Of a DNA stretch of 64,000 bases, positions 17,401 through 25,143 are shown piece by piece (position 1 is the first letter of the stretch; each line of letters starts with the position of its first letter). The stretch covers positions 1 to 64,000 of the forward strand of contig NZ_VIWO01000002.1 of assembly GCF_007829335.1 (NCBI RefSeq), given 5' to 3'. Both the position numbers and the translations under genes were made by a program. The DNA is from Chitinophaga polysaccharea (GTDB lineage: Bacteria > Bacteroidota > Bacteroidia > Chitinophagales > Chitinophagaceae). The notes under the pieces were generated by a model, which was given only the letters and a program-made list of their open reading frames with translations, did not search any database and had not been told where the DNA came from.

Positions 17401-19706
17401 AATGCCCTGGCAGCGACGTGGTATTGACCTTCAATGAAATATTGGCAAAATATCCGAATGGGATTCCCCAGTTTCTGATAGACCTGGAGAATTTTGTAAA
17501 TGGTAACGGGTCCGATACCCCCATGCTGGGGCATGCTTTCAACGATTTGTATGTATACTTCTGCGTACCCGAAAATAGTGAACTGATGGCCCGCTGGGAT
17601 ACCATACAGGATCGTATGTACAAGATCAATAACTCCCTGAATATTCAGGGTGTGTTCCGGACACTGGCATTGTTTGAACCGCCACTAAACCCACTGGATC
17701 TGGTAAAAGCTGCAGCGGCCGGTAACAACGTGCAGATAAGCATTAACCCTGCTGCGCAATTGTCGCCATACCGCTTCTCCTCTGCCATATCCGCAGCAGA
17801 TACGCTTTGCTCCGTTGTGATAGATCTGGGTAACGCGCTACTCAGCGCACTGGAGAAAAATGATGCAGCGGCGCTGGAAATGATTCGCAATACCCAGGAA
17901 GGACAAATACTCGATCTGACGACCAAGATAAAAGAAGATCACATCACCGAGTTAGAGCATACCATCGCCTCACTCAATAGTAACCTTAGCAGCGCCAATG
18001 AACGACTGACCTTCTATACAGATGTTATAGACAGAGGACTAAGCTCTTTTGAGCAGACCAGCCTGGATGCTGCTGCCGCTGCGATGGCATTCAATGTCCT
18101 GGGAAGCATCACCAAAACGGCGGCCTCTATTGGCTATGCGGTGCCACAGGTAGGATCTCCATTTGCCATGACCTATGGTGGTGAGCAACTGGGGAATGCC
18201 TTGAATGCCGCTTCCGGCGTATTTGAAATCAGCGCGGAAGTGAGTACTTATATCTCCGCGAATTCCGCTACCATGGGAGGTTATGAACGCCGTAAGGAAG
18301 ATTGGAAGTTACAGAAGAAGATCGCACAGGCAGATGTCGATAGCATCACCCAACAAATCGATGCCGCCAATATGCAGTTATCGTCTGCACAACAAGACCT
18401 GGTGGTACAACTGAAATCCATCCAGCAGAACAAAGACATCGACAAATATTTAAGAACACAGTTTACCAACCAGGACTTGTATTTATGGATGATGGGACGT
18501 CTCGCTGCCGTGTATTACCAGACCTATACATTGGCCATGCAAACGGCTCGTCAGGCGGAAGCGGCCTATCAGCTGGAACTTGGTAGCAGCCTTACTTTCC
18601 TTTCTTTCGATTATTGGGATTCGTTCCACAAAGGGTTGACTGCCGGTGAAGGATTGCGACTGGCATTGAACAGGATGAATACCAGCTATCGTACCAGCAA
18701 TACACGTTATCTGGAAATCGTGAAGAACATTTCACTGGCATCTATTGCACCACAGGCGCTGCTCGATCTCAAAACAAAGGGAGAATGCGATTTTGACCTG
18801 AAGGAATCCCTTTTTGATTATGATTATCCGGGACAATATCTGCGTATGATCGCTTCCGTTAGTGTTTCCATTCCTGCTGTGCTGGGACCTTATCAGAATA
18901 TCAAGGCCACGCTGACGCAAAAAAGTAACTCGGTGGTAACTGCGCCGTCCATCGATGCGGTGAAATACCTGCTCGGAATTGATTCCACACCGCCATCAAC
19001 AGGCCTGCGCCAGAACTGGAGAGCCAATGAGATGATTGCATTGTCTACCGCAGTGAATGACTCCGGGATGTTTGTCTTGAATTTTGATGATGAACGCTAC
19101 CTGCCTTTTGAAGGAACAGGCGTGGTGTCCAGCTGGCATCTCTCTATGCCGATGGAAACAAATCGCTTCAATTTCGAACAGATTTCGGATGTGATCCTTA
19201 CCCTGAACTATACCGCGGTGAATGATAATTCACTCGGTATACAAGTAAGACAGGCCCTCGGCCAGGCGCCACTGAATGGTGGTCTGTACGTAGATGCAAA
19301 TACCCAGAGCAGCGCATGGTTTACCTTCCTGAACGACCATAGTAACACCACCAAACAAGCACTTACATTGAATCTTGATCTGGCGCAGCTGGGCTATTTT
19401 AAAACAGCCACCTACACCACCGTGATGGTGCAGTTCAATCTGGGACCGGGTGTCACTATTCCGAATGGCGCTACTTTCCTGACGATTAAAGCGGGCACAC
19501 AGCCGGATCAAACGCCTCCGATCAACAATGGTATGATCAATATAACAGGACTCACCTGGAATGCCAAAACGATTCCGCCACAGTGGCGATTTGAGTTTGC
19601 ATTGAATGATCCAAAGATAGCGTCCTTGCTGAAAGATGGGTTTATCGATGGCACCAAACTGATCGACATGCAGGTGATTGTATTGTATGAAGCAAAAGTA
19701 TTTTAG
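11430..19706 (+). CDS. Tc toxin A component (TcA), pore-forming and receptor-binding subunit
   Basis: A 2758-residue protein of TcA size. In known Tc toxins TcA forms the bell-shaped pentamer that binds target cells and injects the BC cargo. The N-terminus contains the VRP1-type alpha-helical region, including TLDFCGCPECRSIFGPAAYL, a segment typical of TcA and SpvA-like proteins. Residues about 2120-2400 are the long coiled helices and the alanine/glycine-rich hydrophobic hairpin of the TcdA/TcdB pore-forming domain (AAAAMAFNVLGSITKTAAS, then a long Q/D-rich helix). The last 350 residues match the TcB-binding domain, ending DMQVIVLYEAKVF. Between about 1385 and 1675 are three related repeats of about 65 residues, an insertion not typical of insecticidal TcA. 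No signal peptide. Second gene of the operon, 12 bases after TcB-TcC; the usual order is A first. Confidence 0.93.
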   Translation: MAKKTNTTKSPSLSAFYKQHPDVDISQYNLGRKEGIHQLKTHLKKKGVPAGEMSETVELLKTQHRLGHLTGDVKTQEKLMSMGLNSANHIARIPRNDFIADHAKKLKLSRTDAVQMHKTATGIRNKSMHLWASLRGSVVSPFYRKSPLNNVSAAIAEEFQDLPSYQEMFGTLDFCGCPECRSIFGPAAYLTDLLRIIQEYVYEPNKDTIPPSLYFATRRPDIGEIELTCGNTNTLIPFIQIVIERLVAYIQAKLKLASPDAVFEQVATTIKYPMQLPFNSPMSTTQILFQKADVTFGAVLSAWMAPANISSPRNLGISPEAQSILITPVTTSAGIAPFYNVTDITVLNIADTFIAKTWINFAELLLILNQDLSDAEQQAGLQVNFFINQGLAGKWVSIKQEKDKPAELLNLNVDPLDRINRLRRLSLITGKTMMDLDWMLRCIKKGSTPIIDDAAITGVDQLLQLATTLELDMLKITSLLGPIKTYGISENALGSQFDQLFNKPGAVAEKDIYHPSGNPLNPGYKSTPLPWTPGSSTGADLAAINRVLPGLGIALTDANLLGVALYANNQQQLTVDTLSQLYRHVTLSKALQLTMPRYLIFVSLMKLVDIKAPTLDEISKMIAVSTWMQLSGITVYQLDYIMNAVSSVYVNPMYLPDLVDEWLRSLWVSVPADSPTLGADITAQVAILFGSDNTMLMPVMQMSVAAVPLPTGVTTWEEGFMTADADGKTPKYSDYVHKVLAYVSRWLVLSGALSTTAATMANVALCPAAYELTSKFDIISLNTIQEIDLVQQMMTVYGDQQNKLLAYIQQSTDGVAIDTRLQTLQDATGWNPKEVKSLLDGPLKDISVLTIQLKDLQSCFELMTALGVDTMFMSTFVSTMSLPTVGNWTKYLQVAADTLAKTAGRYGSGWDAVSNSINGDMMLAVRDALLVLVMALLNEDYPGITAPRNVYEFLLIDVEMGAETQISYIKEALNAAQTYLQRCHLRLEPGVTDMSRIQPVWWEWMMNYRVWEANRQIFVYPENYLIPSLRTNTTPQFTTLVQALQQSDITKAYVTNAFTNYMNGFEEVAELKPVDAYSTVVEGVDTTFLLARTKTDPYTFYYCSQEEGLPWSPWEKIDLSINSPNCSLVYAFNRPFIFWNEIKRSNASAVSGTDGSVQTDNSITYTASVYYSFLNVEGVWVQAQTLVDQEVVLFEAQDNRKVNLMDESIFEGLFNMDAPYWNKVYAFNVTADNYVITPGNKSEAERLVVMYGPCMQNTGKMVDAQATPPSNDPNSGTFWENLHRLAENHNSMVKGELSGNVNLQPVYVLNAGLEDGVLMKRTEWLMADPYVTQSLMYLIHGEMQSSGDVMQVSHTGQPITDNRNIVGTVSLNTTSAATSLDGDAFISVGISPAQSSSVFAALKTAGVIKGDNTIDPAKMLTLDLFTALKPMTVYNDFGPAQFPAVLQVLFSNMAATPLFSALADAQARICPVEGLPGSFLFYASDEIFLLSPQRTVPNQPMFSNFARGLTVGPPLIYAPFCIMNYQGTTPGAINADASSKVFDALAKFSLIVNNRPVANITQAMVDFALANLVSLGTITEAQVPYIFNALINAPFLFVEDFVGPKMNKDAATKVYQDLQKFSIIDPNGRVVNANVTGPAVRIAMGNLLLLGTITQSQITNIYQVLAHAPMALSLTYINDGDAKTKTSPADYIFNVTRMSTGAINKVNRALFVNGVDALLTLKMQDIPVIPVQPFDRFAPSRTNLNWPSALDATQVDFDGLYGQYYWEIFFFIPMLIAEGLATNHRFPEAQAWMQYVFNPTVGEVFVTPDLIYRESDMQISEQQGTIIVATLKSHNIGTPPAPILNAAGEVNPGFKASDDLAFLKVADPSLTDEQIIMVRNILLNNQLNAPASHFWQFRPFRNHTLESLSDMLSDSNPAIRIYNDHPFDPFAIARLRIGAFEKSVFIQYVDNLIAWADMLFAQDTWETITAAYLLYVYAYDLLGPKPEMVGECPGSDVVLTFNEILAKYPNGIPQFLIDLENFVNGNGSDTPMLGHAFNDLYVYFCVPENSELMARWDTIQDRMYKINNSLNIQGVFRTLALFEPPLNPLDLVKAAAAGNNVQISINPAAQLSPYRFSSAISAADTLCSVVIDLGNALLSALEKNDAAALEMIRNTQEGQILDLTTKIKEDHITELEHTIASLNSNLSSANERLTFYTDVIDRGLSSFEQTSLDAAAAAMAFNVLGSITKTAASIGYAVPQVGSPFAMTYGGEQLGNALNAASGVFEISAEVSTYISANSATMGGYERRKEDWKLQKKIAQADVDSITQQIDAANMQLSSAQQDLVVQLKSIQQNKDIDKYLRTQFTNQDLYLWMMGRLAAVYYQTYTLAMQTARQAEAAYQLELGSSLTFLSFDYWDSFHKGLTAGEGLRLALNRMNTSYRTSNTRYLEIVKNISLASIAPQALLDLKTKGECDFDLKESLFDYDYPGQYLRMIASVSVSIPAVLGPYQNIKATLTQKSNSVVTAPSIDAVKYLLGIDSTPPSTGLRQNWRANEMIALSTAVNDSGMFVLNFDDERYLPFEGTGVVSSWHLSMPMETNRFNFEQISDVILTLNYTAVNDNSLGIQVRQALGQAPLNGGLYVDANTQSSAWFTFLNDHSNTTKQALTLNLDLAQLGYFKTATYTTVMVQFNLGPGVTIPNGATFLTIKAGTQPDQTPPINNGMINITGLTWNAKTIPPQWRFEFALNDPKIASLLKDGFIDGTKLIDMQVIVLYEAKVF
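15590..16440 (+). repeat. Three related 65-residue repeats inside TcA
   Basis: Within the TcA gene three segments encode a similar all-helical unit with pattern S-x-V-F-x-A-L-x-x-x-x-x-I, then a lone N or D turn, then a second helix ending near LxxxGTIT and a third near IFNAL or IYQVL. They lie at about 15590-15785, 16027-16220 and 16246-16440. The second and third are the most alike (SLGTITEAQVPYIFNAL versus LLGTITQSQITNIYQVL). They may be receptor-binding or spacer modules. Confidence 0.5.
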
Positions 19707-19727
19707 AACATAACAATCATTTTTCAG

Positions 19728-20258
19728 ATGAAAGAAATAAATACCGCACACCCGCTGGAAGAACAATGCACGGAGATGGCCGCTATCCTGGGTTTGGAAG
19801 AACCTGTTACTGAGCAGGTATTGCTTTCCGCACTGGCAAACCCGGTATATGCACATAATCTGCTGGTTTGCAGAAACGCCCCGGAGTTCATGCAACAGCT
19901 GCTCAAAAATCCTCCCAAAATAGTAGCAGAGGAGGGAGTGGTGCCAAGTACCGCTACCCTGATCTCCAATGCAGCTAAATCATTTGCACGCTGGGCGGCT
20001 ACGGGGTTCTCCACCGTTTCCAATGAAACCTATGAACGCCGGCTCAGCGCCTGCGATGCCTGCCCCGACCTGAATGTGCCTCCTCCCAAACAGGGAGCAC
20101 TATACAAAATGATGGGCGCCAAAGTAGATGAGCGCAAGGTATGCCGCAAATGTGGATGTGTAGTATCTGTGAAGGCGCGTCGCAATACAGATACCTGTCC
20201 TGAGCCTGATCCGCAACGTCCTGGCTTTAATCGCTGGCAGGAGCCCATTCCAGGCTGA
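19728..20258 (+). CDS. Zinc-ribbon protein of the Tc operon, function unknown
   Basis: A 176-residue protein I cannot name. The first 110 residues are predicted mostly helical, with no signal peptide. The C-terminal third has four to six cysteines in zinc-ribbon spacing: CDACPDL, then CRKCGCVVSVKARR and a final CPEPDP, followed by a tryptophan in FNRWQEP. Similar C-terminal ribbons occur in small phage and bacteriocin-associated proteins, where they probably aid folding or assembly. The start lies 21 bases after the TcA stop and the next gene begins 53 bases further, so it belongs to the Tc operon. A chaperone-like or cargo-maturation role is conceivable but unsupported by motif evidence. Confidence 0.72.
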   Translation: MKEINTAHPLEEQCTEMAAILGLEEPVTEQVLLSALANPVYAHNLLVCRNAPEFMQQLLKNPPKIVAEEGVVPSTATLISNAAKSFARWAATGFSTVSNETYERRLSACDACPDLNVPPPKQGALYKMMGAKVDERKVCRKCGCVVSVKARRNTDTCPEPDPQRPGFNRWQEPIPG

Positions 20259-20311
20259 TATTCCCATCCGTAATTCCGGAAATTTTATTCCATAACACAA
20301 AATCCTATTTT

Positions 20312-22207
20312 ATGGCAGAAGTAAAAGCAAAGCCCCAAAGGGCGGTGATCGCAGCATCTTACGATCCCAATACCTGTAAACAAAAGATCCTCGATGCGCA
20401 GCGTATTCCCTGTGATACCCTGAGTCTCCCTTACCATTGTGATACACTCACTGGCGTGGGGGGCGATTATCACCAGGAATGCGTAGATGCGGGTATCATT
20501 TATTTTCAAGTCCGTGTCGCCGTTTGTAGGAACGCTCCAAAAAATGAGTGGAAGTATTTTCCCCCTTCGACTTATTTTCAGCAGTGTAATGCACTCATGC
20601 AGCAAGACCCAAACTGGACCATGGATTGGTGTTACTGCTGCTGCGCATGTTTTGCAAAAGAAACATTGGTGGCAGTGCCCGATGGGTATGCGGAGATCTA
20701 CACCATTCCTGTTGGAGCGGAAGTATTGACCGGATCAGTGAATGGAGGGATCAAACCAAAATGGGCCAGCTCCATCGTGAAATTGAGCATGGGAACCGGC
20801 GAAGGACCACAGCCCATGATGGTCTACATCGGCTTCGGTGCCGATCAGGCGAAAGATCTTATTTGTACACAAGACCAACCTTTCCTGCTGTCTAACGGAA
20901 AATATACTACTTCCAGTCGCCTGGTACCTGGAGATAAGCTGGTAGACAAAGAAGGGAATGACGTTGAGGTGGTATTTGTGAGCATGGGTAACTACAATGG
21001 CGCTGTACATCACATTGCTGCCGGAGAATTATGGAATAAAAATCCCGATGGACACCTCATCCTCACTGGTGGTGTTGTTGCCGGCGATTTTGAATTTCAG
21101 CTGAATTTCGACTCTCTGCCCAATGACAGGAAAGTGGATAATTATGACAAGCTGCCTCGTATCGGTACCGCTGAATATGATCAGAGTATGAAGAAGCACG
21201 TGGTTAAATCTGATGTCTTCTTCCATTTCAATCACCAGGCAACCACTGGCCCTGATGGTGGAAAAAAACGTACCGCCGGGGGAATGTTCACCACCTACCG
21301 CCGTCAATCTGCGCCTATTCCAGTAGGAGCACAAAGGTTATTGACACCCGCTCAGTCAGAAGACATCCTGAAAAAAGGAAAATTCATTTCCCTGGGAGAT
21401 CCGATGGCACAGATAAATTATGATACTGTCCGCCGCCAACTGCAAGGCTCCTATCCAGATATTGTCTTCTACTACGATCCTTTTGACCTGATGCCGCAGG
21501 TATACGCATTTGAAGCCTATGGTCAGAAAGTAGTGATATTGACCGGAGGCTTGTCACGTCTGATAGGTTTCAACTATGAAGGCATCGCCATGGCAATGGG
21601 TCATGGTGTAGGTTGTTTCTATGGCGGAGAGCCTAAAGTGCTGGAAGGTTATTCAGCCGTAGGTCAGGCAGACAGATATTCCTTTAGTATCGTGGGCTCC
21701 AGACTATGGGTGAATACGCCTGCTTTCCAATACATCACGGCGGCCATCGACCAATGGGAATATATGTTTAGTCTCATTAGCCCGGAAAATGCGGGCGGTA
21801 ATCCGCTGGATCCATTACACGATCCATCTATTGCCTGTCGCACCACCATTATTCAGAGCGCACCATTCGGCGGTGGATTGCCTGAATGCGCCGGTGGTCC
21901 TCCAGCAAAGAAAATTGAATTACAATTGGCCAGTGCCAGCAGTCTGACAAATGTTTCCCTGACATTCAGCCTGGCGCTTGATCCAACTACAACGGATGAT
22001 CCCAAGAATTATGAGTTTGATCCGTCTGTGGAGGTAGTCACTGCCAAGAGAAATCCGCAGCGTGATTTTGTGGTAGACCTGGTAGTGAATGTACTGGAAC
22101 CGGATGCCACCTATAAAGTGACAGCGAAGAACCTGAAATCGGCGCTTGGTACCGGCATAGATCCAAAATATGCTTCTACTTCCTTTAAGGCACCAGGAAA
22201 TAAATGA
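20312..22207 (+). CDS. Cys-rich degenerate Hint, M48-like and SbsA Ig-domain protein
   Basis: A 631-residue protein with four parts. Residues 1-112 are cysteine rich, ending in a CYCCCAC run. Residues 113-265 match a Hint (hedgehog/intein) domain: C113 begins CFAKETLVAV, followed by DQPFLLSNGKYTTSSRLVPGDKL. However the block B histidine is replaced by Gln (TQDQPF) and the domain does not end in the canonical His-Asn, so self-cleavage is doubtful. Residues about 390-500 look like an M48 peptidase core (KVVILTGGLSRLIGF, then a GHGVGCF motif with H431 and C435 where HExxH is expected, then GQADRYSF resembling ExxADR), probably catalytically dead or altered. Residues about 535-631 resemble an SbsA/Big_5 Ig domain. 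It is the last gene of the Tc operon. A toxin-maturation or target-binding role is inference. Confidence 0.65.
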   Translation: MAEVKAKPQRAVIAASYDPNTCKQKILDAQRIPCDTLSLPYHCDTLTGVGGDYHQECVDAGIIYFQVRVAVCRNAPKNEWKYFPPSTYFQQCNALMQQDPNWTMDWCYCCCACFAKETLVAVPDGYAEIYTIPVGAEVLTGSVNGGIKPKWASSIVKLSMGTGEGPQPMMVYIGFGADQAKDLICTQDQPFLLSNGKYTTSSRLVPGDKLVDKEGNDVEVVFVSMGNYNGAVHHIAAGELWNKNPDGHLILTGGVVAGDFEFQLNFDSLPNDRKVDNYDKLPRIGTAEYDQSMKKHVVKSDVFFHFNHQATTGPDGGKKRTAGGMFTTYRRQSAPIPVGAQRLLTPAQSEDILKKGKFISLGDPMAQINYDTVRRQLQGSYPDIVFYYDPFDLMPQVYAFEAYGQKVVILTGGLSRLIGFNYEGIAMAMGHGVGCFYGGEPKVLEGYSAVGQADRYSFSIVGSRLWVNTPAFQYITAAIDQWEYMFSLISPENAGGNPLDPLHDPSIACRTTIIQSAPFGGGLPECAGGPPAKKIELQLASASSLTNVSLTFSLALDPTTTDDPKNYEFDPSVEVVTAKRNPQRDFVVDLVVNVLEPDATYKVTAKNLKSALGTGIDPKYASTSFKAPGNK

Positions 22208-22229
22208 TGCTATAATTGCGCGTTTTTAT

Positions 22230-22261
22230 AACCGGGTATGTTTTCTAACTGCCCGGTTTTT
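22230..22261. terminator. Rho-independent terminator between convergent genes
   Basis: AACCGGG at 22230-22236 pairs with CCCGGTT at 22252-22258 across a 15-base loop and is followed by a T run. It terminates the Tc operon and overlaps the last codons of the facing araC-like gene. Confidence 0.7.
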
Positions 22262-23279
22262 CATTGTCACAGCAGGAAACACCGCGGGGAGAGATGCCGA
22301 ATTTTTTTCTGAACTGCCGGGAGAAGAAACCCGGATTACTATAACCTAATTGCTGGCATACCTCCACTACTTTGTATTTGCCTGATTCCAGCAGCTTTTT
22401 CGCATGCTCGAGTTGCTTTTCAATGAATAGTTGCTTAGGCGCAATACCATAAATTTTACCGAAGAGTAATTTATATTTTGATACAGACATATTGGCTTTC
22501 ATCGCCAGCTCCTCCAAACCCGGAAATTCAGTTTCGATATTGTCGGTGATATAGGCAGCAGTACTATAGATGGCGTGCTCGTCGGCGCCATATACTTTAT
22601 GCGTGGTTAGCAGGGGTTGGTTCGTTAGCATATCCTGGAAACCCGCCAGCAAGGAATAGGTGGCAGCGGTTAGATGCAGCCCGAAGGCCGCATGACGGAT
22701 ATTAATCTGATCCAGCTCATGAATGATTTTACATGCCCGTGGATCCATCTTATACTGCATAAAGATGGCGTGGAGAGGAGGATTAAACAGCTGGTACAAG
22801 GTTGCCTTATTCAATAACCGGACGCCCATTTTTAACGCAGATTTCTTCTTCATGATCAAACAAATCCCATGCTGCCTGGTACCTGATTTACCATGCTTCG
22901 CGGGATAAGTGGATTGTATCTGGGTACAATTCATCAAGGTAACGGTGTCCGTCAGGGAAAGCGGAAGCAATGCCGGAGATGACGGCAGGTAAAGGTTTTC
23001 CTGTTGGGAGAAATGTAAAAGACAATAGCCGTCATCATTGAGCATATTCAGGTGAACAGGAGAATGATATTGCAGGTTAGAATAATGTACTGCCATATTT
23101 TCATTCAGCTGTAAGTAACAGGATACACCTTCTGCAACGGAAGGATGTGCCCAGCATTTAATGATACGATAACCGCTGGCTGTATAGCCCATTTGCGTGC
23201 GCTCCATCAGCGCCATGCTAAGTGCTTCTATCCAACAGGGAGTAATTCCTATTTTGCAAGAAAAAATTAGTTCTTCCAT
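22245..23279 (-). CDS. AraC-family transcriptional regulator
   Basis: A 344-residue regulator. The C-terminal 100 residues carry the two helix-turn-helix units of the AraC family: LEELAMKANMSVSKYKLLF in the first and VVEVCQQLGYSNPGFFSRQF in the second, ending with KKFGISPRG, the usual FGxSPxxYR region. The N-terminal 230 residues are an unrecognised sensor region without membrane segments, as in the many PchR-like cytoplasmic regulators of Bacteroidota. It faces the Tc operon tail to tail and so is not obviously its regulator. A perfect palindrome lies about 195 bases upstream of its start and could be an autoregulatory or neighbour operator. Confidence 0.88.
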   Translation of the reverse strand: MEELIFSCKIGITPCWIEALSMALMERTQMGYTASGYRIIKCWAHPSVAEGVSCYLQLNENMAVHYSNLQYHSPVHLNMLNDDGYCLLHFSQQENLYLPSSPALLPLSLTDTVTLMNCTQIQSTYPAKHGKSGTRQHGICLIMKKKSALKMGVRLLNKATLYQLFNPPLHAIFMQYKMDPRACKIIHELDQINIRHAAFGLHLTAATYSLLAGFQDMLTNQPLLTTHKVYGADEHAIYSTAAYITDNIETEFPGLEELAMKANMSVSKYKLLFGKIYGIAPKQLFIEKQLEHAKKLLESGKYKVVEVCQQLGYSNPGFFSRQFRKKFGISPRGVSCCDNEKPGS

Positions 23280-23605
23280 GTCATTAAAACATCAACGAAA
23301 CTGCAGTGAGAAAATAATTGGGTAAAATGGTTACTTTGATAATATTTTTTTGAGGGTATTGGGCTAATACGGGGGCGCTGTACCCGCTTCTGCACCAGGT
23401 AATTTAAAACAATTAAATGAAGACAAAAAATTTAAAACCAATAAAATAGGAGCTGATGCGATTCACAGGGTTCATTTAGTTCATGGCGCATGAACTAAAT
23501 GATGAAAAACGTTGATGGCTGCAACAACAGCGCCTTTTATAAAGATGGGTTGCCTCAAAAACCAAATCCATCCTTTTGCGCATTTCCTGACTACCGGCGA
23601 CTGCA
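23280..23605. other. Non-coding region between regulator and oxidase genes
   Basis: About 325 bases without a supported gene. Its main feature is the 31-base palindrome at 23472-23502. It contains the promoter side of the minus-strand araC-like gene and the 3' end of the minus-strand oxidase unit. Short open frames here lack recognisable protein character. Confidence 0.45.
23472..23502. promoter_or_regulatory. Perfect 14-bp-arm palindrome, candidate operator
   Basis: TCATTTAGTTCATG at 23472-23485 pairs perfectly with CATGAACTAAATGA at 23489-23502 around a GCG centre. No T run follows on either strand, so it does not look like a terminator. It sits about 195 bases upstream of the AraC-type gene and 105 bases downstream of the oxidase stop. 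Confidence 0.45.
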
Positions 23606-25114
23606 TCACACCTCATCAATTCCCCATTCTTTCATAGCATCATTACTAAAAATCCTCAGCATTTCGGGGTCTACTATCCTGGCACGTGCCGCCAGGAATT
23701 GATCCAGGTTGGCGCCATACATCTGTCGTACGCGTGTGGGGGTTAGTGTATTCATCTTCCCCCAATGAAAGGTAAAAGGAATGTTCAGCTGATCGAGCAT
23801 ATTCCAAACAGCTTCATAAAAGTGCGTTGTTTCGGGTGATAGTACGCCATCCAGTTCCAATACGCAGGTGACGGGGGCAAAATGTGTGAATGCCATGGTG
23901 GCTTTGGAAGCTTTCACAAAGCGGAAAGCAAATAGTCCTGCAAACGGCCCATCCGTTTTATTCACCTGCAGCAATCCGGTTATTACTTTATCTACCACAG
24001 AAACGGGGAGTCCTACTGCGGCACTGGATACTTTACCACGCAGGGTGGTGTTGTTGAATATTTCTCCCAGTCGCCCGTATTGTTGTTCACGTAGCGTGAG
24101 ACTTGCTGCCAGCACTTTATTGACCAATAACGGTACGGCTGCCGGTAGTACGCCTGCCAGTTTACCGATAAAGCAGGGGGCATCGTCGCCGGGACCAATC
24201 CCTGCACCGTTAGGTTTGGGCTTGGTGTAGTCGTTGCGGTAAGGACGCTTGTACATAGTGGTCATGTAAGCACCTTTGTTGAGGTCATATGGATTAATAA
24301 GCGACTGGAAGTGGAAAGGGGTAACATTAGGATAAGGCAAATGCGGATACGTAAAATCAAGGGTGGTTAGCTGGTGAATCAGGGCGTCGTCGTAAGGTAC
24401 GCGGCGCAGATAATATTCCAACAAATAGTCATCTTCAGCTTCGATCATAACGCCATGTATAAAGCCAAATGCGCCAAAGCTGACGACGGCGGCGTTAAAC
24501 GCGTCGTCGTCGCGCACCATTGCTGCTCCCAGTTTGTTGGCAAAGGAGTCGGCCATAACAGGATAGGAGGCCCTTTCCAGCCAGATGTGCTTATCGGGGC
24601 CGGTAATGATATGCAAGCCCACCACGCCTTCCTGTACGGCGCCAAAGCCAATGGCAGCACCGTGTGTGCCTGTAGCAATGGCCCCTGCAATCGTTTGGCC
24701 GTTGCTGGCGCCACATGCCGACAGGGATAGTCCCCGCTGGTGGAGGAAGTCATTCAACTCCCAGATCGCGTTACCACATTGCGCAAGACAAAGCCGTTTG
24801 GCATCGCCGGTATAGGTAGCAGCCGTACTGTTGCTGTTAATGGTAAAACGGATATTGAGGGGTTTGGTATTGAGCAAAATGCCTTTGGTGGATGCTATCG
24901 GGGAAAATGACCAACTCCCGCCCAACGTGCGAAGGGAGGTATTACTTTGTATAGCGTTTTTAATGATTTGCTGAATGCCGCTGGTCGTATCATTATAATT
25001 CTGTAATGCCGTGCCGGTCACTTCATTGGCCAGGTCATAGAGATCTGTTACCTGTTGTGTAAAGGTATTATGCATATTACTCCAGGGGGAACTGCCGTGT
25101 TTAACAATTTTCAT
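23606..25114 (-). CDS. FAD-linked oxidase (aldonolactone/alditol oxidase-like)
   Basis: A 502-residue flavoprotein of the FAD_binding_4 (PCMH/VAO-type) superfamily. The N-terminal FAD domain shows SLRTLGGSWSFSP and the strongly conserved GASNGQTIAGAIATGTHG. The C-terminal part has FTFHWGKMN and a late FLAARARIVDPEMLRIF, as in L-gulonolactone and D-arabinono-lactone oxidases. The residue that would link FAD covalently (His in GxGHS) is replaced by Trp in GGSWS, so FAD is probably non-covalent. A longer frame begins at 25222, but that start would overlap the upstream lipoprotein gene and adds unrelated sequence, so ATG 25114 is preferred. No signal peptide. It probably oxidises a sugar acid lactone, polyol or similar alcohol; substrate unknown. 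Confidence 0.83.
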   Translation of the reverse strand: MKIVKHGSSPWSNMHNTFTQQVTDLYDLANEVTGTALQNYNDTTSGIQQIIKNAIQSNTSLRTLGGSWSFSPIASTKGILLNTKPLNIRFTINSNSTAATYTGDAKRLCLAQCGNAIWELNDFLHQRGLSLSACGASNGQTIAGAIATGTHGAAIGFGAVQEGVVGLHIITGPDKHIWLERASYPVMADSFANKLGAAMVRDDDAFNAAVVSFGAFGFIHGVMIEAEDDYLLEYYLRRVPYDDALIHQLTTLDFTYPHLPYPNVTPFHFQSLINPYDLNKGAYMTTMYKRPYRNDYTKPKPNGAGIGPGDDAPCFIGKLAGVLPAAVPLLVNKVLAASLTLREQQYGRLGEIFNNTTLRGKVSSAAVGLPVSVVDKVITGLLQVNKTDGPFAGLFAFRFVKASKATMAFTHFAPVTCVLELDGVLSPETTHFYEAVWNMLDQLNIPFTFHWGKMNTLTPTRVRQMYGANLDQFLAARARIVDPEMLRIFSNDAMKEWGIDEV

Positions 25115-25143
25115 AGCAGAAGAATAACAGGGTGAGAAATAAG

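Noticed and set aside
20648..21110. Intein in the last Tc operon gene
   Set aside because: The Hint region lacks the block B histidine and a C-terminal His-Asn, and no homing endonuclease or extein-like interruption of a known protein is seen.
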